A stretch of DNA of 64,000 nt from Pedobacter psychrodurus (GCF_004331735.1 NZ_SJSO01000013.1:92848-156847); one strand, 5' to 3'; counted from the stretch's first letter, positions 52,979-61,603 are shown. Program-made: numbers and translations. Notes: generated by a model not told the origin, from the letters alone.

Positions 52979-53926
52979 TCAATTGTTTGCTTTGTATTGC
53001 TCAAAACTTTCGTCGATTGCAGTACAAAATGTGGTGTAGGTTTCATCATTAAAAGGAATAGTGGCTACCCATTGTTTTTGTGCTTCCCAATCAAGGCCTT
53101 CATGATACGCTAGTTTCCCCAATAGCATATAAAATTTCACTTTTAAACCATAATTCGAGTCAAAAGGGCTAAGCATAAATTTGCGCAACTGTTCGTTTTG
53201 TATTAATTGACTTTCCCATAAATGGCCGTTTAATGCGGTTTGTACAAAGGCCAATACGTTATCAACATTATTTGTTAAGGGCTGCCAAAGGTTAATTAGG
53301 TAATGATGATCATTTAGCCATTTTATTATCATTAAAATTAAGTTTACTTCGTAGTTCCATTTACGGTCAAATTCTGTGGCATGATACAATTCGTACGTTT
53401 CTTTTACAGCGGCAAAATAACCACTCAGCCTATTCTCTGCTGATATCAGACTCACAGTGATAGCTACATGTTCATTAAATGGGAAGTATATATTTGGGTA
53501 TTTTTTGGCCCGGTCAAATTTACCGAAATGGTTTTCGATATTTTCTATACTGCTATCAGGTGGCGGACTAGCATTCCAAAAGCTATCGGGCTCTTTTCGT
53601 TGCCGCTTTTGGTAGAGTTTACCGTCAAAAACAATTTGGGTTAGATATGGAAGGTAGTTCTTCCCTTCTTTTAAAAGTGGGAAATCTTCATTTAATACTT
53701 CTGAGCTGAAACAATATGACAACCCCCATTCATGGTCTTTTAAGCCATTAGTGTTTTTTAAACCAAGTGGTGAAGTGCTATTGGGTTTTACAATGGGGAT
53801 AGTATGTGGAGGAACAAGATTTCGCTGTACAAAGAAATCGATGATCTTTGGATCGGACACAGGTAAGCCCAGTAATGCTAGTAAATCTTTTTGTGTCATA
53901 GGGTAGGTGTTTAATTTATCTTTCAC
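52979..53926 (-). CDS. Uncharacterised soluble protein, possibly immunity-like
   Basis: 315 residues, no signal or membrane segment. The start MTQKDLLALLGLPVSDPKII (Met10, 53899) and the later NYLPYLTQIVFDGKLYQ resemble proteins from polymorphic-toxin immunity arrays, which often begin with a 'LLxLLGxxxSDPxV' pattern, but I cannot name a family. The C-terminal half is helical. Neighbours are small soluble proteins of similar style (54076, 54648). Function unknown. Confidence 0.7.
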   Translation of the reverse strand: MKDKLNTYPMTQKDLLALLGLPVSDPKIIDFFVQRNLVPPHTIPIVKPNSTSPLGLKNTNGLKDHEWGLSYCFSSEVLNEDFPLLKEGKNYLPYLTQIVFDGKLYQKRQRKEPDSFWNASPPPDSSIENIENHFGKFDRAKKYPNIYFPFNEHVAITVSLISAENRLSGYFAAVKETYELYHATEFDRKWNYEVNLILMIIKWLNDHHYLINLWQPLTNNVDNVLAFVQTALNGHLWESQLIQNEQLRKFMLSPFDSNYGLKVKFYMLLGKLAYHEGLDWEAQKQWVATIPFNDETYTTFCTAIDESFEQYKANN

Positions 53927-54075
53927 TGTTTTTGAATCAGTTTCTCAATTTCAGTTAAAACGTTGTTTTCAAATGCCTCCTGCCGTATCTGGCTTTTGCC
54001 GTTGTTAAGCAAGGAAGCTAAACTGAATCATTACAAATAAATATTAATCGAACTGGGGTTATAAAACTAGCTTTA

Positions 54076-54528
54076 TTAATTATTTTTAAACATGTTTTTG
54101 AAATCGGGTGGTGAAACTGGTTTTGCCCCATTATTCACTAATAAAGTCACAATTTCGGGGTTACAATTATTGTATACCCCCATAGTCAAAGCGGTATTTC
54201 CATTAACATCGGGGTTGTCAACCTCGATGTTGTTTTCTAAAAGTACTTTGATAATATTTATTACATTTTTTTGTACAGCAAAGTGCAATGCAGTTCTGCC
54301 ACCATTGTCTTGATAGTTGATGTCGGCACCATTTTTAAGTGCCCATTCAACTAATGGTTGATTGTCGTAGCAGCTTGCATTTATTAGAAGCGTCCTTCCG
54401 TCTCTATCAGGTGCATTGATGCCGACTTCCAAAAATAGCTTTTTAACAGCTTCATTATTTTTATCTGTGATGTTGATAAAGCTCGAGTCTATTCTTTTAT
54501 CGACCTTTTTCTTTGCTTGCTTAGCCAT
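54076..54528 (-). CDS. Ankyrin-repeat protein
   Basis: 150 residues. A basic start (MAKQAKKKVDKRID) is followed by about three to four ankyrin repeats: GINAPDRDGRTLLINASCYDN, LKNGADINYQDNGGRTALHFAV, LLENNIEVDNPDVNGNTALTMGV and a partial final one. Ankyrin proteins bind partner proteins; small cytosolic ones in bacteria often serve as inhibitors or immunity proteins. The neighbouring minus-strand genes are of unknown, immunity-like type. No signal peptide. Confidence 0.9.
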   Translation of the reverse strand: MAKQAKKKVDKRIDSSFINITDKNNEAVKKLFLEVGINAPDRDGRTLLINASCYDNQPLVEWALKNGADINYQDNGGRTALHFAVQKNVINIIKVLLENNIEVDNPDVNGNTALTMGVYNNCNPEIVTLLVNNGAKPVSPPDFKNMFKNN

Positions 54529-54647
54529 ATTATTAAATGATTTTGTTTCTTGAAAACCCCTGCAGACTATTTACAGTTTTGCATGGATGGTATTCATAAG
54601 TTATCAAAATGTTTAAATGCTTTTTTATTATTTCATTGTAGTTGACG

Positions 54648-55028
54648 TTAAAGAATACGATTGATTATTATATTTTCATTTCCCTCATCATCGGCTTCGA
54701 GATATAGCTTCCAGTTTAATTTTTCGGATACTTTTAAAAAAGTTTTAATGTAAAGCTGCTGATCTATATTTTTTCCTTTGGCACAAACAATGGCAATCAA
54801 ATTGATAAACTCTATTTTCTTTACTGACGAAACATAGCTTCCTTCTTTTGCCTCTACCAAAGTAATCTCAACCCAGGGAAAATGATTGGCATTGCTCAAA
54901 GTCTGATGGTTTTTCTGTACAAAATTTCCGGTTTGGAACAGCGTATCCATTACACTTTTGGTTGCTACTTTTTGGGTATGCTCCTGATCACTTTTTATGT
55001 TGTAATAGTTGTACCTATCGCTCCACAT
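54648..55028 (-). CDS. Small soluble protein, immunity-like
   Basis: 126 residues, acidic. The C-terminal text FINLIAIVCAKGKNIDQQLY and LNWKLYLEADDEGNENI follows a layout I associate with Bacteroidota immunity-type proteins ('...KLGWELxLExDDEGNE'), but no named family can be assigned with certainty. No signal, no membrane segment. It lies between the ankyrin gene and an interrupted small gene on the same strand. Confidence 0.65.
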   Translation of the reverse strand: MWSDRYNYYNIKSDQEHTQKVATKSVMDTLFQTGNFVQKNHQTLSNANHFPWVEITLVEAKEGSYVSSVKKIEFINLIAIVCAKGKNIDQQLYIKTFLKVSEKLNWKLYLEADDEGNENIIINRIL

Positions 55029-55068
55029 TGTATGTTTTTTTAATTAGTAGATCGCATAAAATGCCCCC

Positions 55069-55281
55069 CTAGCCGTTTACTTGGGTAAAAGGTAATAACT
55101 TGTTTAAAAAGTTTTCATTTTCACTCCAACTTTTCACTCCCGATTTGTCGTCAATTAAACACCAGCCTTGAACAAAATTTTCGAAAGAATAGATGTTGTT
55201 TTGGAACTAAACCAACTTTCTCAGCCTGATCGGAACTTTGGTTAGCCCTAATTTTTTTTTAAATTCTTCTATGTTTACCAT
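55069..55281 (-). pseudogene. Small gene interrupted by one TAG codon
   Basis: ATG 55281 opens MVNIEEFKKKLGLTKVPIRL...KLV (24 codons), then TAG at 55209-55207, then 45 open codons in the same frame (FQNNIYSFENFVQGWCLIDD...) to TAG at 55071-55069. The continuous text after the stop looks like protein (QGWCLIDDKSG, then a polar end). A 70-residue protein with a single nonsense change is the simplest reading. I do not know the family. It sits in a gap that would otherwise appear empty, in line with the small soluble genes around it. Confidence 0.55.
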
Positions 55282-55318
55282 AGCGTTGGGGTAAGTGGGT
55301 AGTTGAATGACAGAATGA

Positions 55319-55849
55319 CTAAAAAGGCATCTTTTTTACCTCAATGTTATTGTCTTTAGCATATACATCAGCAAGTTTCCACAGCTTATTGTATTTCTCT
55401 ATAAATTCGTTATAGCGCTTGGTATCTAGTGCTGTTAAAGCCTTGATAATCTGTTCTTCCGGCTCATGCTGATCTATCATTTTAGCTATTTTAAGGTGCT
55501 CAGTTTTGTAACTTGTTAAAACATAATTGTACAATATTATAGAAGCATCTAGCATAGGTTTCGTCGCCGAAGTTGGCCTTAGGTTTTTTACTTTTTCCAA
55601 ATTCTTTTCGGCATGCAAAATGGAATTTTCAAGATATTTTTCGCAAGTCATACCAGCTGTGCCAGATACGTTTTTAATATAAAATTGGTAACCTTCGAAA
55701 TAGTAGGTGCCAAAGCGCGATATCTCATTAGAATTTAAGGCTGCCCGGTCAAAATATTCTTCTGGTGTGTTGAATGAAAATTCGCATGCGGTGATGGTCA
55801 GGACCATCACCATAAGCATGACATTTTTGATGTTGAGGCGCATAAACAT
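55319..55849 (-). CDS. Small helical lipoprotein of unknown function
   Basis: 176 residues, lipobox TITAC (Cys22). The mature part is almost wholly helical with Lys/Glu-rich segments (AEKNLEKVKNLRP, YNEFIEKYNKLWKLADVYAKD), similar in layout to other four-helix surface lipoproteins of Bacteroidota. No catalytic motif. It lies 5 bp downstream of the DUF4870 gene and is probably co-transcribed with it. Confidence 0.75.
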   Translation of the reverse strand: MFMRLNIKNVMLMVMVLTITACEFSFNTPEEYFDRAALNSNEISRFGTYYFEGYQFYIKNVSGTAGMTCEKYLENSILHAEKNLEKVKNLRPTSATKPMLDASIILYNYVLTSYKTEHLKIAKMIDQHEPEEQIIKALTALDTKRYNEFIEKYNKLWKLADVYAKDNNIEVKKMPF

Positions 55850-55854
55850 CTTTA

Positions 55855-56184
55855 TTAAAATTTACCAACAAATGAAGATTTGTCTTCGAACCATTTACCG
55901 ATAAGCGGAATGGGTTTCAGTGCACCATTCGCTGCGTTGATGATGCCCATAATCCAAAGAATGATAAATGCATAACCTACAAATCCCAAAAATGATAAGC
56001 TAGGCACTATAAGGGCAATGATGGTAAATGCTATGTTGAAAATAATACTTACAATGGCAAGACCTAACGACTGCCTTAAATGATACTTAAGTAAAGTATC
56101 AGCTTTATCCTTTCCACTGAAATAAGCTACTAACCACCCAATAAGGGTGATGTAAGAAATGATTGAAAGGGTTTTGTTGTCCAT
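55855..56184 (-). CDS. DUF4870 (Tic20-like) small membrane protein
   Basis: 109 residues. The family pattern is clear: LSIISYITLIGWLVAYFSG, then KYHLRQSLGLAIVSIIF, a second and third membrane segment and GALKPIPLIGKWFE at the end. Function is unknown. The lipoprotein gene begins 5 bp after its stop (same strand). Confidence 0.88.
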   Translation of the reverse strand: MDNKTLSIISYITLIGWLVAYFSGKDKADTLLKYHLRQSLGLAIVSIIFNIAFTIIALIVPSLSFLGFVGYAFIILWIMGIINAANGALKPIPLIGKWFEDKSSFVGKF

Positions 56185-56414
56185 GATTTCTGTTTTTTTA
56201 GATTGAAAAATTATTTAGATCAAATTTGGGGTTAATCATCGTTGCTTAAAAGAATTTGCCGCCTACAGAGCATCTACCATATTTAATAAAACGTCTACAA
56301 TACATCTACGGATGTTTTTAACTTGTTGATTATTAGTGTTTTGTTTGTGTGTGCTGTTTTTGGTTTTTAACTTCAATTTTATCGAACCTTCAATCTTTAT
56401 GTTAATTTTACGAT

Positions 56415-58259
56415 ATGAAGCATCAGGTTTTTAAAAACATAATATTCTTAATAGGCATTAACATATGTTTCTTCACGGCCCGGGCGCAAACATTATTAGA
56501 CAGCACAGCACTTGATAATTTAAGTGAAAAAGATAAACCAGCCCTGCTTACGCAGTTGGCAGAAAGATATAGGGTTAATGCAAATTATGGAGCTGCTATT
56601 GTAAAGGCGCAACAAAGTGTAAGTTTGTCAATAAAACTCAAAAACTTTACCGAAGCCACAAAAGCATACGCTATGCTGGTTAATGTTTATGCAAATACGA
56701 AGCAGTTTGCTTTGTTGAAAAAAACAAGCGATACCACTTTAACTACTGGGCAACAGGCACAACAGCCCATTGCTTTAGCTTATGCTTATTACGCACAGGC
56801 TTTGTTTTATAATGCTATTGATAATAATGAATTGGTAACCAAGTATTGCCAGATGGGGCTTAAAATGTTGGAGAAAAAATACGATCCTTATCTTACTGCT
56901 AAAATATATTACCAGTTATATGCCCTGAATACGCGGTGGGACGATGTGAAAAATGTAAATAAATATGCCCAAAAGGCTACTGAAAGTGCACTGAAGACTA
57001 CCGACTATAATCTGTTGAGCAACTGTTATATTGCCCTGTCGGTAGCTGCTGATTACAATTTTGTAGCAACCAAAAAAGAATTACAGCGAGATAGCATTAT
57101 TTACTACTTAAATAAAGTACAGCATCTTTATAAACAATACCCTCAATATGTTGCCCGAAAAACATACGCCATGTCTTGTATCAATAGCGCTGATTATTAT
57201 TTGAGGTATTTCCCGGATACGGACAAGGCTGCGAAGGCAAATGCCATTCGGTATGCAAGTATGGCCAACGAGGTAATGAGAAGGGTGCTAAATGGAGAAG
57301 AGGTTCGGGCGAGTAGTTTAGGTATTTTGAGCGAATATGCCAAAAGAGATAAAAATACTGTAATGACTGAAGGATATTTACAGGAAGCGTACAATATGAT
57401 GAAAAGCCAGCAAACCCCATATTATTATACACTGATCAATATCGTAACGGCACTATCCAACTTTTATGAGCAAAATGGAAATTACGGAAAGGCGCTTGAG
57501 TTTCAGAAAAAGGCAACAGCATACAATAGCAAACTTTTTGATCAGAAGCAGGCTTTAAATGCTCAAAAACTGGAAGTACAATACGAAACTGAAAAAAAAA
57601 ACAGTGAGGTGAAGCTATTAAAGCAGAGCGAAAAATATGCGCAGCAGCAAAAGTACCTGTACATTGGTATTGCAATTGCTTCGCTGTTGGGACTAATATT
57701 TATGTTCAGGTCTTACCATTTTAGGTTAAGATATTCGTTACAGCGCGAAAAACAGTTGCATTTGGAAAAAAAGGATGCAGAATTGCAGATGAAACTCGAA
57801 AAAGAGGCGCAGGCAAGACTGAAGGCAGAGCAGCAATTATTGGAAAGTCAGCAGCAGCAGTTGCAGAAAGAAGTAATGGCCAGCCAATTGCAACTGGAAC
57901 ATAAAAAAGAGATGCTTTTTCAGATTAAAGAAAAATTTAATGACAACCATCAACTGAATATTAATAAAATATGGAATGAAGAGCTCCTTTTAGATAATGA
58001 TTTTGAAGAGGCTAAATTTCAAATCCAGCAAGTACATCCAGAGTTCTTCTCTTTGCTAAACCAGCGCGCTCAACAAAAACTCACCACACTCGATCTGAAA
58101 CTGTGTGCTTATCTCCATTTAAAAATGGATACAAAAAAAATTGCGCAGATGATGCATATCGAGCCTAAAAGTGTGCGAATGAGCCGTTACCGGATTAAAC
58201 AGAAGTTAGGTTTGGGGAAAGAAGAGGATTTGAATCTGTTTTTACAGAATGTAGGTTAA
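56415..58259 (+). CDS. Membrane-anchored TPR regulator with C-terminal HTH
   Basis: 614 residues. Signal/anchor (1-25, ending ARAQ), tetratricopeptide-like helical repeats through ~390, a TM helix at about 413-432 (YLYIGIAIASLLGLIFMF), a long coiled coil rich in Gln/Glu/Lys (about 440-520), and a LuxR-like helix-turn-helix at the end (LTTLDLKLCAYLHLKMDTKKIAQMM, then SVRMSRYRIKQKLGL). This layout (periplasmic TPR, TM, cytosolic coiled coil, HTH) is common in Bacteroidota one-component regulators. It would sense a periplasmic or surface cue and bind DNA from the membrane. Targets are unknown; it is divergent from the DUF4870 gene. Confidence 0.88.
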   Translation: MKHQVFKNIIFLIGINICFFTARAQTLLDSTALDNLSEKDKPALLTQLAERYRVNANYGAAIVKAQQSVSLSIKLKNFTEATKAYAMLVNVYANTKQFALLKKTSDTTLTTGQQAQQPIALAYAYYAQALFYNAIDNNELVTKYCQMGLKMLEKKYDPYLTAKIYYQLYALNTRWDDVKNVNKYAQKATESALKTTDYNLLSNCYIALSVAADYNFVATKKELQRDSIIYYLNKVQHLYKQYPQYVARKTYAMSCINSADYYLRYFPDTDKAAKANAIRYASMANEVMRRVLNGEEVRASSLGILSEYAKRDKNTVMTEGYLQEAYNMMKSQQTPYYYTLINIVTALSNFYEQNGNYGKALEFQKKATAYNSKLFDQKQALNAQKLEVQYETEKKNSEVKLLKQSEKYAQQQKYLYIGIAIASLLGLIFMFRSYHFRLRYSLQREKQLHLEKKDAELQMKLEKEAQARLKAEQQLLESQQQQLQKEVMASQLQLEHKKEMLFQIKEKFNDNHQLNINKIWNEELLLDNDFEEAKFQIQQVHPEFFSLLNQRAQQKLTTLDLKLCAYLHLKMDTKKIAQMMHIEPKSVRMSRYRIKQKLGLGKEEDLNLFLQNVG

Positions 58260-58550
58260 CCGTATTTCAATCTAGCATGTTATTTTAGGTAGTTAATAGC
58301 CTTATCGAATCCTATTCGGGCAAAAATACCTGGCAACTGCCATAAACCTGAATTTTGCCCCGCTTGAATATGTTTTAAAGGTTGTTTCAAAAATGTGATT
58401 CACCGAATCACTCACCAACTTTTTTGAGTGCAAAGTGTATGTTTATAATATACGGAGATTTTTTATAAGTTTAAAATATAATCTACTGAAGGACGTTCAA
58501 TCCATCAATAGAAATCTATATGTTAGGTTTTTTACCAATCATTTTCGGTA

Positions 58551-58575
58551 ATGGGTTCGAGCCCCATCAGCCACC
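58551..58575 (+). other. tRNA 3'-end-like fragment (possible attachment site)
   Basis: The text atggg-ttcgagc-cccat forms a perfect 5-bp T-arm with a canonical TTCGAGC loop (58551-58567), followed by cagccacc (58568-58575), which fits an acceptor 3' strand. No matching 5' acceptor, D-arm or anticodon arm was found within 90 bp upstream, so this is only the last ~25 nt of a tRNA gene. Such fragments are left at one end of elements that integrate into tRNA genes. Nothing else was recognised in 58260-58550. Confidence 0.55.
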
Positions 58576-58582
58576 CTGTATG

Positions 58583-58619
58583 GGGCAAGAGATTTTTCGA
58601 AATCTTTTGCCCTTTTTTT
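58583..58619 (+). terminator. Strong terminator behind the tRNA-like fragment
   Basis: 13-bp stem gggcaagagattt / aaatcttttgccc (one G-U) with a TTCG loop, followed by seven Ts. It is what would end a tRNA transcript, and it supports the view that the preceding 25 bp are the end of a tRNA gene. Confidence 0.9.
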
Positions 58620-58668
58620 GTTTAATAACTCATTGTTTTTCAAGTAGATAAGCTGATTGTTTCGTTCA

Positions 58669-58884
58669 TTAAAAGTGTTCGATAAGTGCCATTCGTATGT
58701 CAATTTCTGCTGAAAACACTATGCTGATCAAATATCTTTTTCCCTCGATCGAAGATTTATCATAAAAAACATCCAATTGTTCAATATTTCCAATAGCTTT
58801 TAGGAGTAAAGCTTCCATATCCAGCACGGCCGCATCTGTTGTTAGGCGTATCCCGCTATGATCAAATTGTTGAACTTTAAAAAT
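58669..58884 (-). pseudogene. Relic of a large serine recombinase C-terminus
   Basis: A frame of about 70 codons without a proper start reads, on the minus strand, VQQFDHSGIRLTTDAA...MEALLLKAIGNIEQL...YDKSSIEGKRYLI and ends in TAA at 58671-58669. The 'LLLKAIGNIEQLDVFY...SIEGKR.LI' text matches the C-terminal end of Bacteroidota large serine recombinases, where GSxFPEKxxF usually follows; here the frame diverges after ...RYLISIVF. It lies 50 bp from the tRNA-like fragment, consistent with a decayed integrated element. The assignment is from pattern memory only. Confidence 0.5.
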
Positions 58885-58921
58885 TGAGCTTTACAACAAA
58901 GCATGTAGATTTTTACAGCAT

Positions 58922-58929
58922 TACATTTG
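58922..58929 (+). promoter_or_regulatory. TAnnTTTG -7 element for the SnoaL-like gene
   Basis: tacatttg matches the Bacteroidota -7 consensus, 35 bp before ATG 58964, which leaves a leader of about 28 nt. Confidence 0.5.
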
Positions 58930-58963
58930 TCCTATAAATTCATAACGATAAAAATTTAAAAAA

Positions 58964-59494
58964 ATGAAAACAACAATTAAAATGATCCTATCTGGAATCT
59001 TAGCATTAAGTACCACAGTAGCTTTTTCTCAAGGTTCTTTGAACCCACCAAAAAAAACAAATCCGGTAGTAACACGCCTTGAAACAAAGAACACTGAAGT
59101 CGTCAAGAAATTTATTGATCAGGTGATTAATGGCGGAAAGGTTAACCTTATTGACAAGTTCTGGAATCCAGATATGGTTTGGAGAGGTGGAAGCCTTGGA
59201 GAAATTAACGGTATAGCCAACTATAAAGCATTTGCAAAAGCAAATATTGGTGGCGCATTTACCGATATGCATCTCGAAGTCAAAGATATCCTAGCCAAGG
59301 GGGATAAGGTTATGGTGAATTTCACTAACAGTGGAAAGAATACTGGAGAATTCATGGGTCGAAAAGCTACTGGAATAAATGCTAAGTGGAACGGAATGGG
59401 TATGTATAGGCTAAAAGACGGTAAAATAACTGAAGCCACATTTTCTGAAGATATTCTTGATTTACTAATGCAGCTAGGGATTTTTAAACTGTAG
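58964..59494 (+). CDS. SnoaL-like/ester cyclase family exported protein
   Basis: 176 residues. A signal peptide (1-22, ending VAFSQ) precedes a SnoaL-type alpha+beta barrel: NTEVVKKFIDQVINGG, LIDKFWNPDMVWRGG, INGIANYKAFAKANIGGAF, and AKWNGMGMYRLKDGKITE. Members include polyketide cyclases and many uncharacterised small enzymes. It precedes an SDR gene by 70 bp and an AraC regulator further on, all in one direction, so they may share a small detoxification or secondary-metabolite role. Confidence 0.85.
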   Translation: MKTTIKMILSGILALSTTVAFSQGSLNPPKKTNPVVTRLETKNTEVVKKFIDQVINGGKVNLIDKFWNPDMVWRGGSLGEINGIANYKAFAKANIGGAFTDMHLEVKDILAKGDKVMVNFTNSGKNTGEFMGRKATGINAKWNGMGMYRLKDGKITEATFSEDILDLLMQLGIFKL

Positions 59495-59563
59495 CGCCAA
59501 AGTGCATTGATTTTTTGGTGACGCACACTTATACTATAAATTAAAAAATAAAAATAAAAAAAA

Positions 59564-60316
59564 ATGGAAAACAAGACAGTAATTGTTACAGGAGGTTCGA
59601 CAGGAATCGGAAAGGCAACAGCTTTGGCTTTTGCAAAAAATGGGTACAATGTTGTTATTTCTGGAAGAAATAACAAAGCAGGTGAAGAAGCCCTAAAAGA
59701 GATCAAGGAAACAGGTGCTGAAGCACTATTTGTAGCAACAGACGTAACTAATGAGTTGGATGTTGTTAACTTAATTTCAAAAACGAAAGATACATTTAAA
59801 ACAATAGATGTTTTTGTTAATAATGCAGGAATAGCCGGTGCAACTGAAGGTTTTTTGGCAGATTCAAGCGAGCAAAATTTAAGAAATCTGTTTGAAACTA
59901 ATGTTATGGGAGTATTCTTCGGAATGAAGCATGCTATAAAGTCGATGCAGGAAGCAGGCGGAGGATCTATTGTTAACCTTGCTTCCATTGCAGGATTAAA
60001 CGGAATTCCTTATGCTGCACAGTATTGTGCTTCAAAACATGCTGTAGTAGGGCTTACTAAAGCAGCAGCAGTCGAGTATGCCACACAAGGCATTCGCATC
60101 AATGCAATTGCTCCTGGAGCAATTAAGACCGACATCTTGAAAAGCGCAATTGAATCGGGTAGTTATAGCGAGGAAACCATTGCAGCAATTCATCCGATGA
60201 AACGATTAGGAACTGTTGAAGATATTGCCAATGGTATTTATTATTTAGGTTCATCAGAATCTCCATTTATGACAGGGCACGTGCTTGCTGTTGATGGTGG
60301 GTATAATGCACAATAA
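59564..60316 (+). CDS. Short-chain dehydrogenase/reductase
   Basis: 250 residues, a classical SDR. Cofactor motif TGGSTGIG (9-16), NNAG (86-89), and catalytic Ser141, Tyr154, Lys158 (YCASK). PGAIKTDI and DGGYNAQ near the end are also typical. The Arg at SGRNN after strand 2 suggests NADP(H). Substrate unknown. It follows the SnoaL-like gene in the same direction and is followed by an AraC-type regulator. Confidence 0.95.
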   Translation: MENKTVIVTGGSTGIGKATALAFAKNGYNVVISGRNNKAGEEALKEIKETGAEALFVATDVTNELDVVNLISKTKDTFKTIDVFVNNAGIAGATEGFLADSSEQNLRNLFETNVMGVFFGMKHAIKSMQEAGGGSIVNLASIAGLNGIPYAAQYCASKHAVVGLTKAAAVEYATQGIRINAIAPGAIKTDILKSAIESGSYSEETIAAIHPMKRLGTVEDIANGIYYLGSSESPFMTGHVLAVDGGYNAQ

Positions 60317-60406
60317 TTATTTTATTTTAGTCGGCGTCGACATTTGAATGATGTCGATGCTTATTATAACTAATTTCGTTTTATTATACACTTAAATACT
60401 TTTGTT

Positions 60407-61204
60407 ATGGATGTGATGCCAGTTGCTAAATTTGTACACGCGTGTTATTCAAATAAAAAGCTTGTTACGGATCCTTTTATTACAGAATTCGCAATAATGC
60501 ACATTAAATCAGGTAGTTTTATAGTTTACGAAGCGGATAAAAAGCAGATTTTTACTGCGGGCAGCATTATATTCTTTAAAAAGAACCATCTCGCAAAACT
60601 TATAAAAGTGCCTGAAGTAGATAAGAATTTCGAATCGGTAAGCATGATCTTGAATGATACAGTAATTAAAAATTATATTTCAAGCAATCACTTAATTATG
60701 GAGGAGAGATACAAAGGACGAAATATTTTTGCGTTAAAAAACTGTACACCGCTTCAGGATTATTTTGATTCCTTGTATAAATATGGAAACGGATCAAACG
60801 AAGGAAAGCTGATTGAAAAATCTATGGTCTTGCTTGATTTGTTGTTGTTGCATGCACCTCAATTACAAAGTGCCTTATTAGATTTGGGTATGCCCGGTAA
60901 GATAGATCTTGAAGCTTATATGAGTAAGAATTTTATGTTTAATACTGAGATTAAAAATTTTGCTCATCTCACAGGAAGAAGTCTAGCAAGTTTTAAAAGA
61001 GATTTTAACCGACTGTTTTTTACCTCACCGCACAAATGGCTCCAACAAAAAAGACTTGATATGGCTTTCTTTATGTTAAAAGAAAAAAGCCTTAAGCCTA
61101 CACAGGTTTATCTTGAAGTAGGCTTTGAGGACTTATCACATTTCTCTTTTGCTTTTAAAAAGACTTTTGGAATTCCTCCATCCATGATATATTCAGGCGA
61201 ATAG
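60407..61204 (+). CDS. AraC-family transcriptional regulator
   Basis: 265 residues. The N-terminal ~150 residues are a cupin-like sensor (IMHIKSGSFIVYEADKKQI) and the C-terminus is the AraC HTH pair: FNTEIKNFAHLTGRSLASFKR and LKPTQVYLEVGFEDLSHFSF, then the FKKTFGIPPS end. A TAnnTTTG box (60397-60404) lies only 2 bp before ATG 60407, so the true start may be the internal ATG at 60416 (Met4) or the box may be fortuitous. Likely controls the preceding SnoaL/SDR genes. Confidence 0.92.
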   Translation: MDVMPVAKFVHACYSNKKLVTDPFITEFAIMHIKSGSFIVYEADKKQIFTAGSIIFFKKNHLAKLIKVPEVDKNFESVSMILNDTVIKNYISSNHLIMEERYKGRNIFALKNCTPLQDYFDSLYKYGNGSNEGKLIEKSMVLLDLLLLHAPQLQSALLDLGMPGKIDLEAYMSKNFMFNTEIKNFAHLTGRSLASFKRDFNRLFFTSPHKWLQQKRLDMAFFMLKEKSLKPTQVYLEVGFEDLSHFSFAFKKTFGIPPSMIYSGE

Positions 61205-61205
61205 G

Positions 61206-61596
61206 TTGTGGGCAACCTATTTTGTTGGAATAAATGTCATATTGGACAGAAATGAAAGGACGCTTCTTGTGGAGAAAAAAGATGGCTGTTGGCTGGTTAA
61301 CAATACAGCTGATCATCGATTTGATGGTTTGTTTGGATATCGATATTTCATTAACGCCTTTTACCAACACATTATCGATAAGAAGGTTAGTTTTTAATGG
61401 GCATTTGAGAAATAGAATCGAAGTGGTATACATAGATATTATAGCCGCTACTATAGTGCCTGCAATGCAGTATTATTCCAGAATATCAGAATCGGTATAG
61501 CTGTATGAAAACGAAAAAACAACATTTAGTGCCGAGCTAAAAACCGATTCTTACGGATTGGGAATTGAATACCCGGAGTTATTCATGGAAAAATAG
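61206..61596 (+). pseudogene. Decayed putative glycolipid-binding (PF06475-like) gene
   Basis: Three pieces make one protein. Frame 1 (from 61206) reads INVILDRNERTLLVEKKDGCW and stays on to FDG near 61327; the frame then shifts by one extra T in the run at 61328-61330, and continues CLDIDISLTPFTNTLSIRRL...IEVVYID (a hallmark of the family) to TAG at 61498-61500; in the same frame LYENEKTTFSAELKTDSYGL to TAG at 61594-61596 closes the C-terminus. The N-terminal third expected for PF06475 is missing or degraded. It stands immediately behind the AraC gene. Confidence 0.75.
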
Positions 61597-61603
61597 CTCT
61601 TTC

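Noticed and set aside
53923..54019. About 30 minus-strand codons (SLLNNGKSQIRQEAFENN...) between two genes
   Set aside because: Looks protein-like and could be a gene relic, but it is too short, lacks a start and cannot be assigned. Left unannotated.
58260..58575. Complete tRNA gene
   Set aside because: Only the T-arm and 3' acceptor strand are present. No complementary 5' acceptor, D-arm or anticodon arm was found in the preceding 90 bases.
59221..59988. Long minus-strand frame (255 codons) opposite the SnoaL-like and SDR genes
   Set aside because: It lies antisense to two well-supported genes and has low-complexity Ser/Phe/Pro composition typical of shadow frames.
61234..61500. Stand-alone 88-residue plus-strand gene
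   Set aside because: It is the middle part of a decayed PF06475-like gene; its apparent ATG lies in a region that encodes the other frame in homologues.
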